DNA of 64,000 nt from assembly GCA_008802785.1 (NCBI GenBank), contig VUYT01000031.1, positions 62,001 through 126,000 on the forward strand, in the 5' to 3' direction. Below are positions 11,109 through 21,815 of this stretch, piece after piece. How positions within the stretch are numbered: position 1 is the first letter of the stretch; each line of letters begins with the position of its first letter. The stretch comes from Symmetrospora coprosmae. Its lineage: Eukaryota > Basidiomycota > Cystobasidiomycetes > Symmetrosporaceae. The notes beneath the pieces are model-generated. The model was not told the origin of the DNA, searched no databases, and was given only the letters and a program-made list of their open reading frames with translations. Position numbers and translations under genes: made by a program.

Positions 11109-14100
11109 TCAAGCAGAGTGCCACCCTACCTCAACGATGACCTTCGCACGGTTGAGCAGCTCTGCTTGGCCGGCGTGATCCATGCGAGCAAACGCTCTGG
11201 CCATATCGGCCGTATTCTTGAAGTCCAGCGCCTCGGCCAGGTCGCTCAGATCCTCTGCGACACAGCCGCTTCAGCTTCAAGCTCCTTGCCGGATGACCAG
11301 CCGGTGAGAGGACGCACCGCTCTTGACATCGCCTCCCGAGAACAGCGTCTCGAATGGATCGGTATCGGGCACTTCCTGCTTGACGACTTTTCCAGACTTG
11401 CCCTTTGACGGAGCCCAGGAAGCGTTCTTGCTCTGCGGCTTCTTCCTAGCTGTAGAAGCTCGTTGATTTGACGCTCGGTCGATCTCTTCGATGTCGCGGT
11501 AGTTCCGCATGGCCTCCTTAGAGATGCTGGCTTCGATCGCCGATTGCTTGACGAGGGCCTTAGGAGCAGCAGGCACCCGGAAGTCAGCTCGATCTCGCTT
11601 GATACTCAGTGCCTCTCATGCTTACGGAATGCTGGTGCGTGTAGTTGATTCCATTGTTCTTTAGAATCTTGGAGATCTCGTCATCCTCTTCCGTAGCGAT
11701 TGGACCCCCCTTGGTCATTGCAGCCAACACTGCATCGTTGTTGCTGGATCCTTCCTCGTTTTGACCCATGTCATCAGCGTCCGAGCTGCTGTCGTCAGCA
11801 TCGCCCTTCTTCTTCTTTCCCTTAGCAGACTTCTGCTTCTGCTGCGCTGCGTGGTTCAGGAGAGCATAGCTGAGCTCCGTGATCTGAGCCTCCTCAATCG
11901 AGCGCTTGGTGCGACTGGCGGATTCATTCAAGCGGAAGAGATTCTTCACTCCGAACAGCTCTCCTCGTTGATGCTTGTCGCCTTGCACCCCCATGAACAT
12001 CCTGGATGGGGCGGCGGCATCGTACGCGATCTCTGCCTGGTGCTGCTTGTAGATCTGGCGCGTGTAGATGAGCTCTTCGATCGATCCCGCTCCCACGAGC
12101 CGGTAGACATAGACGTCGCGGGTTTGTCCCCTGCAGCAGGCGTTAGACATACGATGAGACCGACAGGGGAGGTGGCCCTGACTCACCATCGATACGAACG
12201 GTCCATAGCCTCTGTTGAATCAGCGGCATTTCTGTCAGTCTCGGCGCAATGGTACATTTTCTGGAGGCAAGATTGCGCTTACGAAGATCGCTGGTCGGAT
12301 CTGCAGGGAAAGCGGAATGTCAGCCAAAACCCTCTCAGGTTGTGCAGCGCGCGCCCCGCCACTAACTCCAGTTGGGGTCAAAGATGACGACTCGGTTGGC
12401 AGCGGTCAGATTGAGTCCGACGCCACCGGCAAGGGTGGAAATGAGGAAAAGGAACTTGTCGCCTTCAGGGTCGTTGAAGCGATCACACAATTCCAGGCGC
12501 TTGCTCGGGTCGACGGATCCGTCCAATCTGACCATGTTGTAAGCCTGCTCCTCGATCCAGTACTCCAGCGCGTCGAGAAGGCGGGTGGACCGCGAGAAGA
12601 GGAGGACCTGCCAGGTAGAGGCATGGGTACTAAGGGATCAGCTCGACATCGAAGAAGTGACCTCAACAAGCTACACCCACCTTGTCGCCCTGTGCCTTCC
12701 AGAGCCTGAGCAGGTCCGCAAGGACTGGCCATTTTCCACATAGCTTCTTGTCGAGATCGCCCATCCCGCTGGCTGTGCGTTCAGCAACCTTGTCCTTGTA
12801 CGAGTCCTGGAAGGCGAAGCGAGTAATCTCCTGATCCTGTGCGTACTTCATAGGCTGATCGAACCGGTCCCGCTTGTTGGGGTAGATCAGCACGGAGTGA
12901 TTCGCAATCTTGCAGAAGATGGTGATCCATTTGAGGATCGGCAGGTACCAATCCTGCTCGCAGCATTTGCCTCGTTGGTATGGCAGGCCGGTGTTGTCGT
13001 CAATGTTGCCACACGGGCAGGGCTCGTCGTGAGTCAAGATGATCTGGACCTCCTCGTGCGACAGGCACTTCCGGTATGCCTGCCTCTGCTCTTCGGTAAG
13101 CGGACAGAAGACTATCTTGTCGAACTTGCGCGGGAGCTGATCTGCGATCAGATCCTTCGTACGTCGCAGGAAGAAGTGAGGGAGAAGGTGCTGGACTAGT
13201 GCGATAGCCCGTGTCTGACGGTTGTGGAACATTGACTGCTGAGACATAACACAGGCGTCGCAGCAAAGAGGTCTGACTCACCCTTCCCGTGGCGAGCTGC
13301 CTCTGTGTAGCATCTTTGCGCTGACCCTCCTTTAGCGGTGTCTCAACATAGTCACGCCACTGAGCGGGCGTACCCAGGCGGCCAGGCGCACACCAGTCGA
13401 GGATTGTATGCAGCTCTGAGTATCGATTCTGGACTGCCGTTCCAGTCAGACCATATCTTCGCTTGCACTCGAACTGCTGGAATGCTCTAGATGTTTTCGA
13501 GAGTGGGTTCTTGACTCGGTGGACTTCGTCGATGAAGATGCACGAGAAATCGAGATGAGAGAGATCGTCTATGCGCGTCCTGGCGGTGTCTGTTCCCGTA
13601 ATCATGATATCCAGGCGCCCTCGCTTGAACCGCTTCAAGACACCTTGCGTCTTCTCCTGCCCTGGCTTGTAGATATCGGCCGAAAGGTACGTCCAGGTCG
13701 CAATCTCTCTTGCCCAGTTGTCTACTACACTGGCAGGGACGATAATCAAGGCGGTCGGTCCCAGATCGGTCGGCTTCTCGAGTACAGGTGCATCCGCCCT
13801 CTTGATGAGCTCCATTCTGCGGTTTTCCTGCCCTTCTGTGCAGTCGTGATGCATAATGCTCGCAAGAAACGATATGACCTGGATCGTCTTGCCTAGTCCC
13901 ATATCGTCACCCAGCAAGGCGCCCTGTCCTTTCCTGTAATGCTCCCAGAAGAACTTGACGCCGTCGCGCTGGTAGGACCGGAGGAACCGGTTGATGGAAG
14001 CGGGGATCGACACTGCTTTGCCCTGCTCATCTGTGCCGAGGGAGCACGCTCCCACTGCAGCTTGCTGGGCGCTCTTGATGTCGAAACGGGGACGGGCATT

Positions 14101-15616
14101 CTTCTGACGATGTGGTGCGAAAGGCTGTGCCGGTGCTTCAGCCGCACTGAGGGCGTTCTGGCATCGCCTAGCCCAGGCAATGTAGCGCGGGTCGGTCGGT
14201 GGTAGGTCCGGTACCGAGTCTTCGTCGTTGTCGTCGTCACTATCACCGAGCTCGACAATTTCCCTTTTGACGGACGACGAGTGGGCAAAGACCGATACGC
14301 GACCTCCATCCTGCTTTACGATGGACAGCCGGGAGGTCGACGCGACTGCGCCCGAAGCTAAAGTCTGGGACGGAGGTGGGCGTCCTTCGGCTTTGGCTTT
14401 GGCATCACCGGCTCGCAGTGCGCGACGGGCGAGCTGCGCATGATAGGCGTTCGTATCGAGAGGGCTGACATCGTCTGACATCTCGCTGTCATCGTCGGAG
14501 AGGTCCGCCTTGGCTATGGCAGGTTTCTTGTCCTCCTCGTCGATCTCCACAAATGGCCAATCGTCTCGAGATGTCTCCTTCTTGATTACGCGTGGAGGCT
14601 TCTCGTCTTCTGAGCCTTCTGTGGCGCTTCCTTCAGATTCGCGCTTGACATCGACGGTACGAGCTTTCCCTTTACCCTTGTCGGAGCCAATAAGGGCGCG
14701 AGATGGCTTCCTGTCCTCATCTGACGAGGTGGCCTTCTTCGCTGCGGCGTTGCTGGCGGCATATTTGGCGCGCTGCTGCTTGAGCTTGACCTTTCGCCTC
14801 GACCTGTAGATTCGCCTCGACTCATCGGAGAGCTCGCCAACGTTGTCCGAGTTGATGGAGCCGTCTGAGCTGTCACTATCTGACGGGACGATCTCAAGCT
14901 CGATCTCTGTTTAGTCCAGATAGTCGACGCGCATGTGCATGGCCAAGGGAGGCGGTTCAGCACGTGAGAGAGTGCACGACCGGGGGAGCTGGAAAGGCCA
15001 ACCCACCTAGGAGAGCAATGAGAGGGTTGTGACGTCGCTCTCTGAGCGCCCATTTGCCTGTTTTGTCCTCCCTGTCTTGCCCTGTCGGCCAGTGTGCAGA
15101 GGGGCATCAGCGTTGACCGCGCTGCGGATTGCCTGCACCCTGGCTGACCGGCGCCTCACCCTTCTTGTGCGCCTGGCGCGTCTTGTTGGTTAGAGTATCG
15201 GCCTGCTGCGTCTTTGCGTCCTTCTTCTTGCGCGGCTGCTTGCCTCCGTTTGCTTTGACTGCCTCCTTGTACTTCAGGTCCTCCTCCACCTCCGCCTGCA
15301 GGTCTGCCGTGAAGTCATCGTCCTCCTCCGAGTCTGTCAGGGGCGCCGGCTTGGAGTTCTGGCTGAAGGACGACTCTCGACGGGCGTCTTTGCTTTTGCC
15401 CTTGCCCTTGTCATATGCGCTGCCTCTGTCGCCCTCATTCACCTTGCTGTTCTTGCGCCGCCTGTCCTCCTCGACATCGCTCGACCCGCTCCCCAGCTCG
15501 TCCGGGTCGCTGCGGGCCCTCTTCGACGTCGAGGCAGTCTCTGTACGTGGCCGCTTCCTCGTACTCGTACTCGTCTCTGTCTTCGTCTTTGTCTTTGTCA
15601 CTGTCCTCGTGGACAT
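11109..15616 (-). CDS. ERCC6L2/Rad26-like SNF2-family DNA-dependent ATPase
   Basis: This is a Swi2/Snf2 translocase of the ERCC6L2 (Rad26-like) branch, linked in animals to DNA-break repair. Exon 1 (start ATG 15616) encodes a Lys/Thr/Ser-rich disordered tail beginning MSTRTVTKTKTKTETSTS. A short exon reads DREDKTGKWALRERRHNPL, joined in phase to an acidic region with EIVPSDSDSSDGS. The helicase core shows LRSYQRDGVKFFWEHYRKG, the Walker A DDMGLGKT, LIIVPASVVDNW, the DEVH box with RVKNPLS, and RYGLTGTAVQNRYSEL. The second lobe has HFFLRRTKDLIADQLPRK, LLFSRSTR, MVRLDGSVDP, STLAGGVGLNL and VYRLVGAGSIEELIYTRQIY. The C-terminal exons carry the HEBO-type element ISKILKNNGINYTHQHSV seen in ERCC6L2. 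A phase-matched last intron (about 11240-11310) extends the protein to VEVGWHSA and a TGA at 11109. A cysteine pair in PCPCG lies between the lobes. Confidence 0.88.
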
Positions 15617-15845
15617 CTCTGCTGCTTCCTGCTTCACATTATCAAGACCTCCGTCGAGTTCTCCAGAGCGAAAGGGAGAAAGGGCAGAATGGACCCCTCG
15701 AGAATGGAATTTGCCACACGAATAGCAGGCGCGTCTCTTTGTCAAAATCTCATTTATATCGACAACAACATATTAGAGCTGGATAACGCAGTTCACACCC
15801 AGTCAGGTGGTACACAGAACCAGTGATGTCTTCGGGAGGTAGCCA

Positions 15846-17763
15846 TCAACGCCCTTCTGGGCTGCGCAGGCCCTCGAAGTACCGCCGTTCCTGCCAGTGA
15901 GCGATATGAGCTTGAGCTTACGCTGAGTGCACGCCCAACATCATCCAGCATCCGAGCCCACTCACATTCTCCGCCTCGGACGTGACGTTGGACAGGCCGC
16001 GCTGTCGGGTCGAGGCGTGCATCTGCATGTAGTCGTCGGCATCCAGAGTCGTATCTCCGTGATCTTCATAGGGCGGGCTACGCTCCACTGGAACAGGTCT
16101 GACCTGCCTAACACGCCTGACTGCTTTCCTTTCGGCGTCCGCTGACGTGCCCCTGATTCCGCTCCTCGAGCCCGCAGCACCAGATCCGGCCACCCTGCCT
16201 GGACCGCCGCGGCCCGCTCGTGCTCCCATGCCGCTTGTTGCTCCACTGTACATGCGAGAGGTCTGGCCAGACACTCGACCAGTGATGCTCGGTCCTGCGG
16301 TAGAGGAGGCAGCTTGGAGAGCTAAATACGATGGGCGCCGCTCCAATCCCGCACGCAGTGCCCGCCCCAGTGCCTCCGTGGCTGACTGCCGTTCATCGTT
16401 CGTCTGCAGAGAACTGAGGATGCTGACCATCTGTAGACGCCGGGCCGATGCCGTCCTGGCGGTTGCGCTCATATTGGTCGTCGTGTGCGGGTGGGACGAG
16501 GGCTCGACAGGCTGCGTGTGATTGATGTTTGGCTCGCCGGCGAACAGGATGGCCAGCTAAGATCAGACAGAAAGATCAGAACATCAGTGGAAGAGATACC
16601 GTTGCACCTCTTGTTTAACTCACTCTGTCAACGATTGGGAGCACGAGATGGTCTCGGAATGACCGCAGGGCCAGGCGTCGCACGTCGACAGGCTCGGCTG
16701 TACGATTCGCAGGATTGGCTGCTGCACGGCTGGCGATCTGCTTCACTGCCGGGTCGCTTTTCAGAGGCAGAAAGATGCCTTCGAGATAGGGGAGGCAGCC
16801 GATGAAGAAGAAGTTCCAGACCTCCGTCTATTTGCGTAGCTCTCTTGCATCAGCGTGAGCCGCCTCAACAGTACATTGAGCCTGACTGGCTGCATCGCTC
16901 ACAATGCGGACGAGCAGCTTATCATCGGAGAGGTCTGTGAGTTTCGCATTGAGGGTGAGCATCCCCATAGCCAGCAGATCCACCAGGTCGCTTGTGAGTG
17001 CGTGGATGACGACTGGTCCGCTTCCGAACCGTTCCAGCGTGCGCTTGATGTGAGACGAGACAAGGTCGTTCAGGTCCTCAATGTAGCCTCGCTGTCCCTC
17101 GCCGTTGCTGCGGGGGGTGCAAATCCACTGTCAGCCGGCATGCACGTGAAGCTCCGGGCTCGCAGGATGTGGGACTCACAAAAGAGGAAGGGTCCGTATG
17201 CAGGCAGCCGTCCAAGCGCTATCGCTGTCTGTCCCGTTCTGCTTGCCATCTCCCGCAGTGCCTTGACCGGCTGCACTGCCAGTCCCCGCAGCCGAGCCTC
17301 CAAGCGTGCTGGAGCCTCCTGCCCCGCTGCCTGCCGCAGTGTTGGCAGCACCAGGCCCTGCACCTGCTCCAGCTACAGCATGGCCCGCTGCGCCAATACC
17401 AGTCGAGTATTCTATGCGGTTGATTGTATTGGCGACAAGCCGAGCGTCGTAGTTGCTATGGTGGTGGTGCAGCGGCGGCTGCGAGCTACGAGGCGAAGCT
17501 GGCGCAGGGTGCGACGAGTGCGCGCCGACGTGAGGCAAGGGCGACGCTGAGCCAGATGCTGATGGTCCGGCTGAGGCTGCCGAAGCGCGCAGAAAGGCGT
17601 TGGGTGTGCTGCTGCCCGAGCGTGCTTCCCCGCTGACCCCGAGATTCAAGGCGGACGCGGACCTGGGTACCGTTGGCAGGCCCAGCGAGTTGATGTGCTG
17701 CTGCAAGTCGCGGCTGCTCGCATGCGTCGACAGCGTCGGGGGACGGTCGGGCGCATACATCAT
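15846..17763 (-). CDS. HbrB/Bit61/PRR5-type TORC2 subunit
   Basis: The HbrB family provides the Bit61/PRR5 component of TOR complex 2, which regulates membrane and actin homeostasis. Starting at 17763 (MMYAPDRPPTLSTH), about 100 residues are disordered and rich in Ser, Ala and Pro. Then comes the start of the conserved part, YDARLVANTINRIEYSTG, followed by a long Ala/Gly-rich insertion. The next exon reads QRGYIEDLNDLVSSHIKRTL, and another has DLVDLLAMGMLTLNAKL. The most diagnostic exon (16625-16830) has EVWNFFFIGCLPYLEGIFLP and VRRLALRSFRDHLVLPIVDR. A further conserved exon reads ARRLQMVSILSSLQTNDER followed by a Ser/Gly/Arg-rich tail. A GTGAGT intron in phase 0 leads to a last exon ending YFEGLRSPEGR with TGA at 15846. 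Family assignment rests on the EVWNFFF and FRDHLVLP blocks. Confidence 0.75.
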
Positions 17764-17864
17764 GGAGGGGCCTCAGAGAGCATGATGGCAGAGTTGGCCG
17801 GTCGGAGCGGACGAGAGCACGCCATGGTTTTGCACGTGCCTGCAGGGCCAGCCTGTTGTAGCAG

Positions 17865-18884
17865 CTACAAGATCGGGGGCGCACGTTGGCCGTTACCACT
17901 GACTAGTTCAGTCCTGAAGCCCTTGATGCCTTCGACCTGCTCCGGCGTAAGTGTCACGCCGAGATACTCCTCCAATGCCTGCACTCGCTCTGCCTCCGTC
18001 TTGCATTCCAGCAGCGTCTCCGTTCTACCACCCATATTCCGCTTCACCTTGTCTCCGGCGAGCATGATCTTGCCCACTATTTGAGGACCATCCCGTATGA
18101 AACGGATGACGAGGGGCATGTGCCGTTGGAAGCTGTCTGGATGAACAGAGGTGTAGTAATTCAAGATCATGAAGTCTGGCTGGAAGAATTCCAACTCGGG
18201 GAAAGCGTAGTAGGGGTTCCAGTCCTGTGAGGGGGAGTTGCGGTACTCGTAGATCCAGAACTGCTGGTTGATGGGATCTGTTGAATCGGGCAAGGGGCCC
18301 CAACGCAGCCGGACTTCTTGCGAGCCGAGGTTGGGTGTTGATCCGCCGGTCTTTACGAGCGGGAGTGGGCGGACAGGACCGTCGCCACCGAAGCCAACGT
18401 CGGTAGAATACTTCTGGCCGTCTTCGAATGTGACGATGTTTGTGCAGTGCCGCCTACCAATGTCGAGAGAGGCGGAGACAACGTCAGGCGCGAGGGATCT
18501 CGTCGAGAATGTACGCGGAACTTACCAGCCAGAGAAAGGTCCATGCGGCACGCCATCCTTCCGCATTCGTATGCGTGCTCCAGCACTGTACACGTTGAAG
18601 CCGAGGGCTCTCAGAATGTGTCGGAAGAAGACTGTCGTCTCCATGCAGTACCCTCCCCGCCCATTGCGCGTGAACTTGTCGTATAGGAGAGCTGGGTCAA
18701 GGTTATTGCTGTGCGAGGCATTATAGTGCAGTGAAAGATTGTCGTAGGGGATCTTCGATATCTGGTGCGCGTGTAGGACTGTCAAGAAATGGAGGTCGCG
18801 AGGACCACTGCGCAGCTCCCGCGGGAAGTCAACGTAGTCGAGGTAGTGCGATACCTGCTCCTGAGTGTAGGCTGAGGCTGCCAT
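17865..18884 (-). CDS. Arylamine N-acetyltransferase
   Basis: This is a cytosolic enzyme that moves acetyl or malonyl groups from CoA to arylamines and hydrazines via a Cys-His-Asp triad. The start at 18884 gives MAASAYTQEQVSHYLDYVDF. The N-terminal exon includes HAHQISKIPYDNLSLHY and the catalytic cysteine in RNGRGGYCMET. A short intron near 18460-18520 leads to HCTNIVTFEDGQ, which has the histidine, and YSTDVGFGGDGP, which has the aspartate. All three triad residues are therefore present. The C-terminal part (PDFMILNYYTSVHPDSFQRH) matches the family and the protein ends QRAPPIL at 17865. It is divergent from the CoA-ligase-like gene starting at 19452. Fungal homologues often detoxify aromatic amines such as benzoxazinoid breakdown products, but the substrate here is unknown. 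Confidence 0.92.
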
Positions 18885-19451
18885 GATTGCATGTGAGGGT
18901 GTGATAGAAGCAGACCTTTCTTGCTGTTGTCCTCAGTCGCCGACAGCGCCTCCGAGACCCAGCAAAGGCGTCATGGAGCGAGCCGGCGGCTTTGGGTGTC
19001 CGCCGTCAGAGGAATCCCTTGAATGCTTCAACTGCAGTAGCAGGACCGCCTCTACCCAGTGCTGTACCAAGGTAGAGCCTTGCAATGCTCGCCTCTAGGC
19101 TCCCCACAAGGCACCCACCCCAACGGCAGAGTGTCTGTATGATATGCGCAGCTCAGGCCCAGAGCAGCACGCATGCCCGGCGTGCTCGGGATGGGCAGCA
19201 CACGACAGCACAGTATCCAGGAGCGCACCGACCAATCATGAGGAGCTGAATACGTTCGGTGCTGCGTCGCCATGCCGGATGCTGTCGTCACAAGCGAAGA
19301 ATGGCACTCTTGCCTTCCTTCCGAGCCCCCATACAGCGCGCGTCTCCACCACCGGACCGGCGTACCGGCAGTCACGGGACCCGGGCGACCACCTCCTTGG
19401 CTCTCCTCCTTCCTGTGCCTACTCCTGCCTGACCTGCAAAAGCTGAGCACA
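18885..19451. promoter_or_regulatory. Divergent promoter region, arylamine NAT / CoA-ligase-like gene
   Basis: The 567-bp interval lies between two divergently transcribed start codons. No gene is supported inside it, and no obvious TATA element or repeat was seen. An open frame leads in phase into the ligase ATG from 19272, but it is low-complexity and looks like leader rather than coding sequence. Confidence 0.45.
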
Positions 19452-21477
19452 ATGCACATCTACGAGTGCTCGTATGGACCCACTGAGATCAAGGACATCC
19501 CGGAGCTCGACTGCTGGACGGGCCTGCTGGGCAACACGGACCGAGGCATCCCGGACGACAAGCCCCTGATTATCGATGCAACGACAGGCAGCCAGTTCAG
19601 CTATGGTCAAGGTCGCAAGCTGGCTCTGCAGCTGGCCGACGGGCTCCGGAACACAGCTGGCCTCAAAGCCGGCGATGTCGTCTGTCTCTTCTCGCCAAAC
19701 AGCGCGCTCTATCCGATAGGTGGGTGTCATCGGAACAGCCCACACAGTCCTTCAATATCTGACGGCTCGTCACACCAGTGTGCATGGCTATCCAAGCTGC
19801 GGGACTCGTCGCCACCCTTGCCAACCCGACGTATACGCAGAATGAGTTCCTCCATCAACTGCGCGACAGCTCAGCCAAGCTGGTGCTTGCAGGCTCGGAC
19901 CTTCTGCCGCCCGCCTTGCAAGCAGCAAATGAAGCAGGCGTGCCGAATGATCGCATATATGCCCTCCCTGGTATGGATGGCAAGGTGAAATCAGGCGCGC
20001 AGTCCTACGAGAAGCTCATCAGCAAGACTCTGTGGGAGCATGAGCCGAGCAGAGGTGCCGACTTGGACCGTGCTGCTTGTGAGTGCAGAAAGCATTGTCT
20101 CAGCGTGAGAGGGTCGTTACTGACAGGCTTGCCTCACTGCACAGACCTCCCATACTCAAGCGGCACAACGGGTCTGCCGAAGGGTGTCAATGTATCGCAC
20201 CGCAACGTCATTGCCATGTCGGAGATGCTTGTCGTCACTCCGGATCTCGTTAAGCAGGATACCGTAGTTATGGGCGTCCTCCCGATGTGCCATATCTTTG
20301 CCATCACCATGACGATGCACCACCCGTTGCGAATGGGCGCGACAATTGTCATTCTGCCAAAGTGAGCCCTCAGTGAAGATCCTTGCAGAGGAGTCGGAGC
20401 TCAACGCGTCTCGCTCAATCGCGCAGATTCGACTTGGCAGCTTTCCTCAGCAACATCGAAAAGTACAAGTGTACCTTTACTTGCATGTACGTCATCCCAT
20501 CGCCGGCCGGTATGACTGGCGTCAAGCTAAAACCCACTGCAGAGTACCACCTATGGCATTGGCGCTCGCTCGTCATCCGATAGTCGACAAGGCGAACCTT
20601 TCCAGCTTGAAGGAAATCATCTGCGGTGCCGCACCTCTGTCGGCAGACCTGGCTGCAGAGGTGACCAAGCGTGTGAAGGTGCCACTCCACCAGGGCTGGG
20701 GCATGACAGAGACCACAGCGGCCAGTACTGTGAACAGGCCGGGCAGGGACAAGCACGGATCGACTGGTCAGCTCCTACCCGGCCAGCAGGCCCGGATAGT
20801 CAAGGAGGACGGGAGAGATGCCGAAGTCGGGAGAGATGGAGAGCTCTGGGTCAGAGGGCCCAACATCGTCAAATCGTATCACAACAACCAGAAGGCGACG
20901 AAGGGGACATTCACCGAAGGTGGCTGGTTGATGACGGGAGACGTTGGATTCTTCGATGCGGAGGGTTACCTGAAGATTATCGATCGGACCAAGGAGCTCA
21001 TCAAGTACAAGGGGTAAGTCGGCTGTCACGCGTGTAGCGACACCCGAACTGCCCTGATAGGTGTGCTTCCGCTTTTTCCCTCGCCATGCAGATACCAAGT
21101 CGCGCCTGCCGAGCTGGAAGCCATCCTCCTGACCTGCGAGCTTGTCGCAGATGCGGCTGTCATAGGAGGTTAGTGTGCAGCGGGTCCGAGCTGACGTGTA
21201 TCTGGCTGACCTGCCTACATCGCCTGCAGTGTGGTCGGAGAATGACGCGTCGGAGCTCCCACGGGCGTACGTGGTGCTGAGCGACAAGGGCAAGGCAGAC
21301 GCGTCGCACAAGAAGTCTATCCAGACGTTTGTGCAAGACCGTGTTGCCCCGAGCAAGCGTTTGCGCGGCGGAGTGCACACCATCGACGTCATCCCGAAAA
21401 GCCTGAGCGGTAAGATCCTGCGCAAGGACTTGAGAACGATGGCGGCGAAGGAGGGTCAGACCAAGGCGAAGCTGTGA
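19452..21477 (+). CDS. 4-coumarate-CoA-ligase-like AMP-forming acyl/aryl-CoA synthetase, PTS1 (AKL)
   Basis: A member of the adenylate-forming (ANL) superfamily that activates a carboxylic acid to an acyl-AMP and then a CoA thioester. The start at 19452 gives MHIYECSYGPTEIKDIPELD. Exons contain VVCLFSPNSALYP, VATLANPTYTQNEFLHQL, the AMP-binding P-loop YSSGTTGLPKGV, VLPMCHIFA, ICGAAPLS, the substrate/ATP motif GWGMTETTAAST, GELWVRGPNIVKSYHNN, the hinge WLMTGDVGFFDAEGYLKIIDR, and ELIKYKGYQVAPAELE. The C-terminal motif PKSLSGKILRKDLR supplies the catalytic lysine. The protein ends KAKL; AKL is an accepted PTS1, so peroxisomal import is likely. Length, roughly 550 residues, is normal. At least five short introns interrupt it. 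Fatty-acid, hydroxycinnamate or other aromatic acid substrates are all possible. Confidence 0.9.
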
Positions 21478-21815
21478 GGTGGAAGTGAGTGTTGAGGGCA
21501 GAGCGGGAAAGCCAGGTGGAGTGCAGACGGGGCCGAGGTGGAGGAGCATTCGAAACAAGATAGCATGACAGCTCTTGTATCATAACATAGCGCTCTTTGG
21601 TTACTATGGCGTTTCGTGTCGGTCTAAGAGCAGCCCTTGGTCGACCCTCGTGCCCCGTGCCGGAGAGCCGTTTGCGCCTCTCTCTCGTCGCCCCTTGCCC
21701 GCTCTCCCTTTGGCCTCGTCTCCTCTTTGCCCAGACGACACCAGCGCCAGCCTCAGCACCGGAAGCAGCGGCACAGACGTGTACACAATCTCGCTGCACT
21801 CTCCCTGTCTCTGCA
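21478..21815. other. Intergenic region between CoA-ligase-like gene and VAC8
   Basis: This 338-bp interval is the 3' flank of one gene and the 5' flank of the next on the same strand. Pyrimidine-rich stretches precede the VAC8 start, as is common in fungal promoters. Nothing else is supported. Confidence 0.5.

Noticed and set aside
15107-15745. Separate Lys/Thr-rich gene upstream of the ERCC6L2-like gene
   Set aside because: The frame starts at TTG; from the ATG at 15616 two in-phase introns join it to the helicase exons, so it is treated as exon 1.
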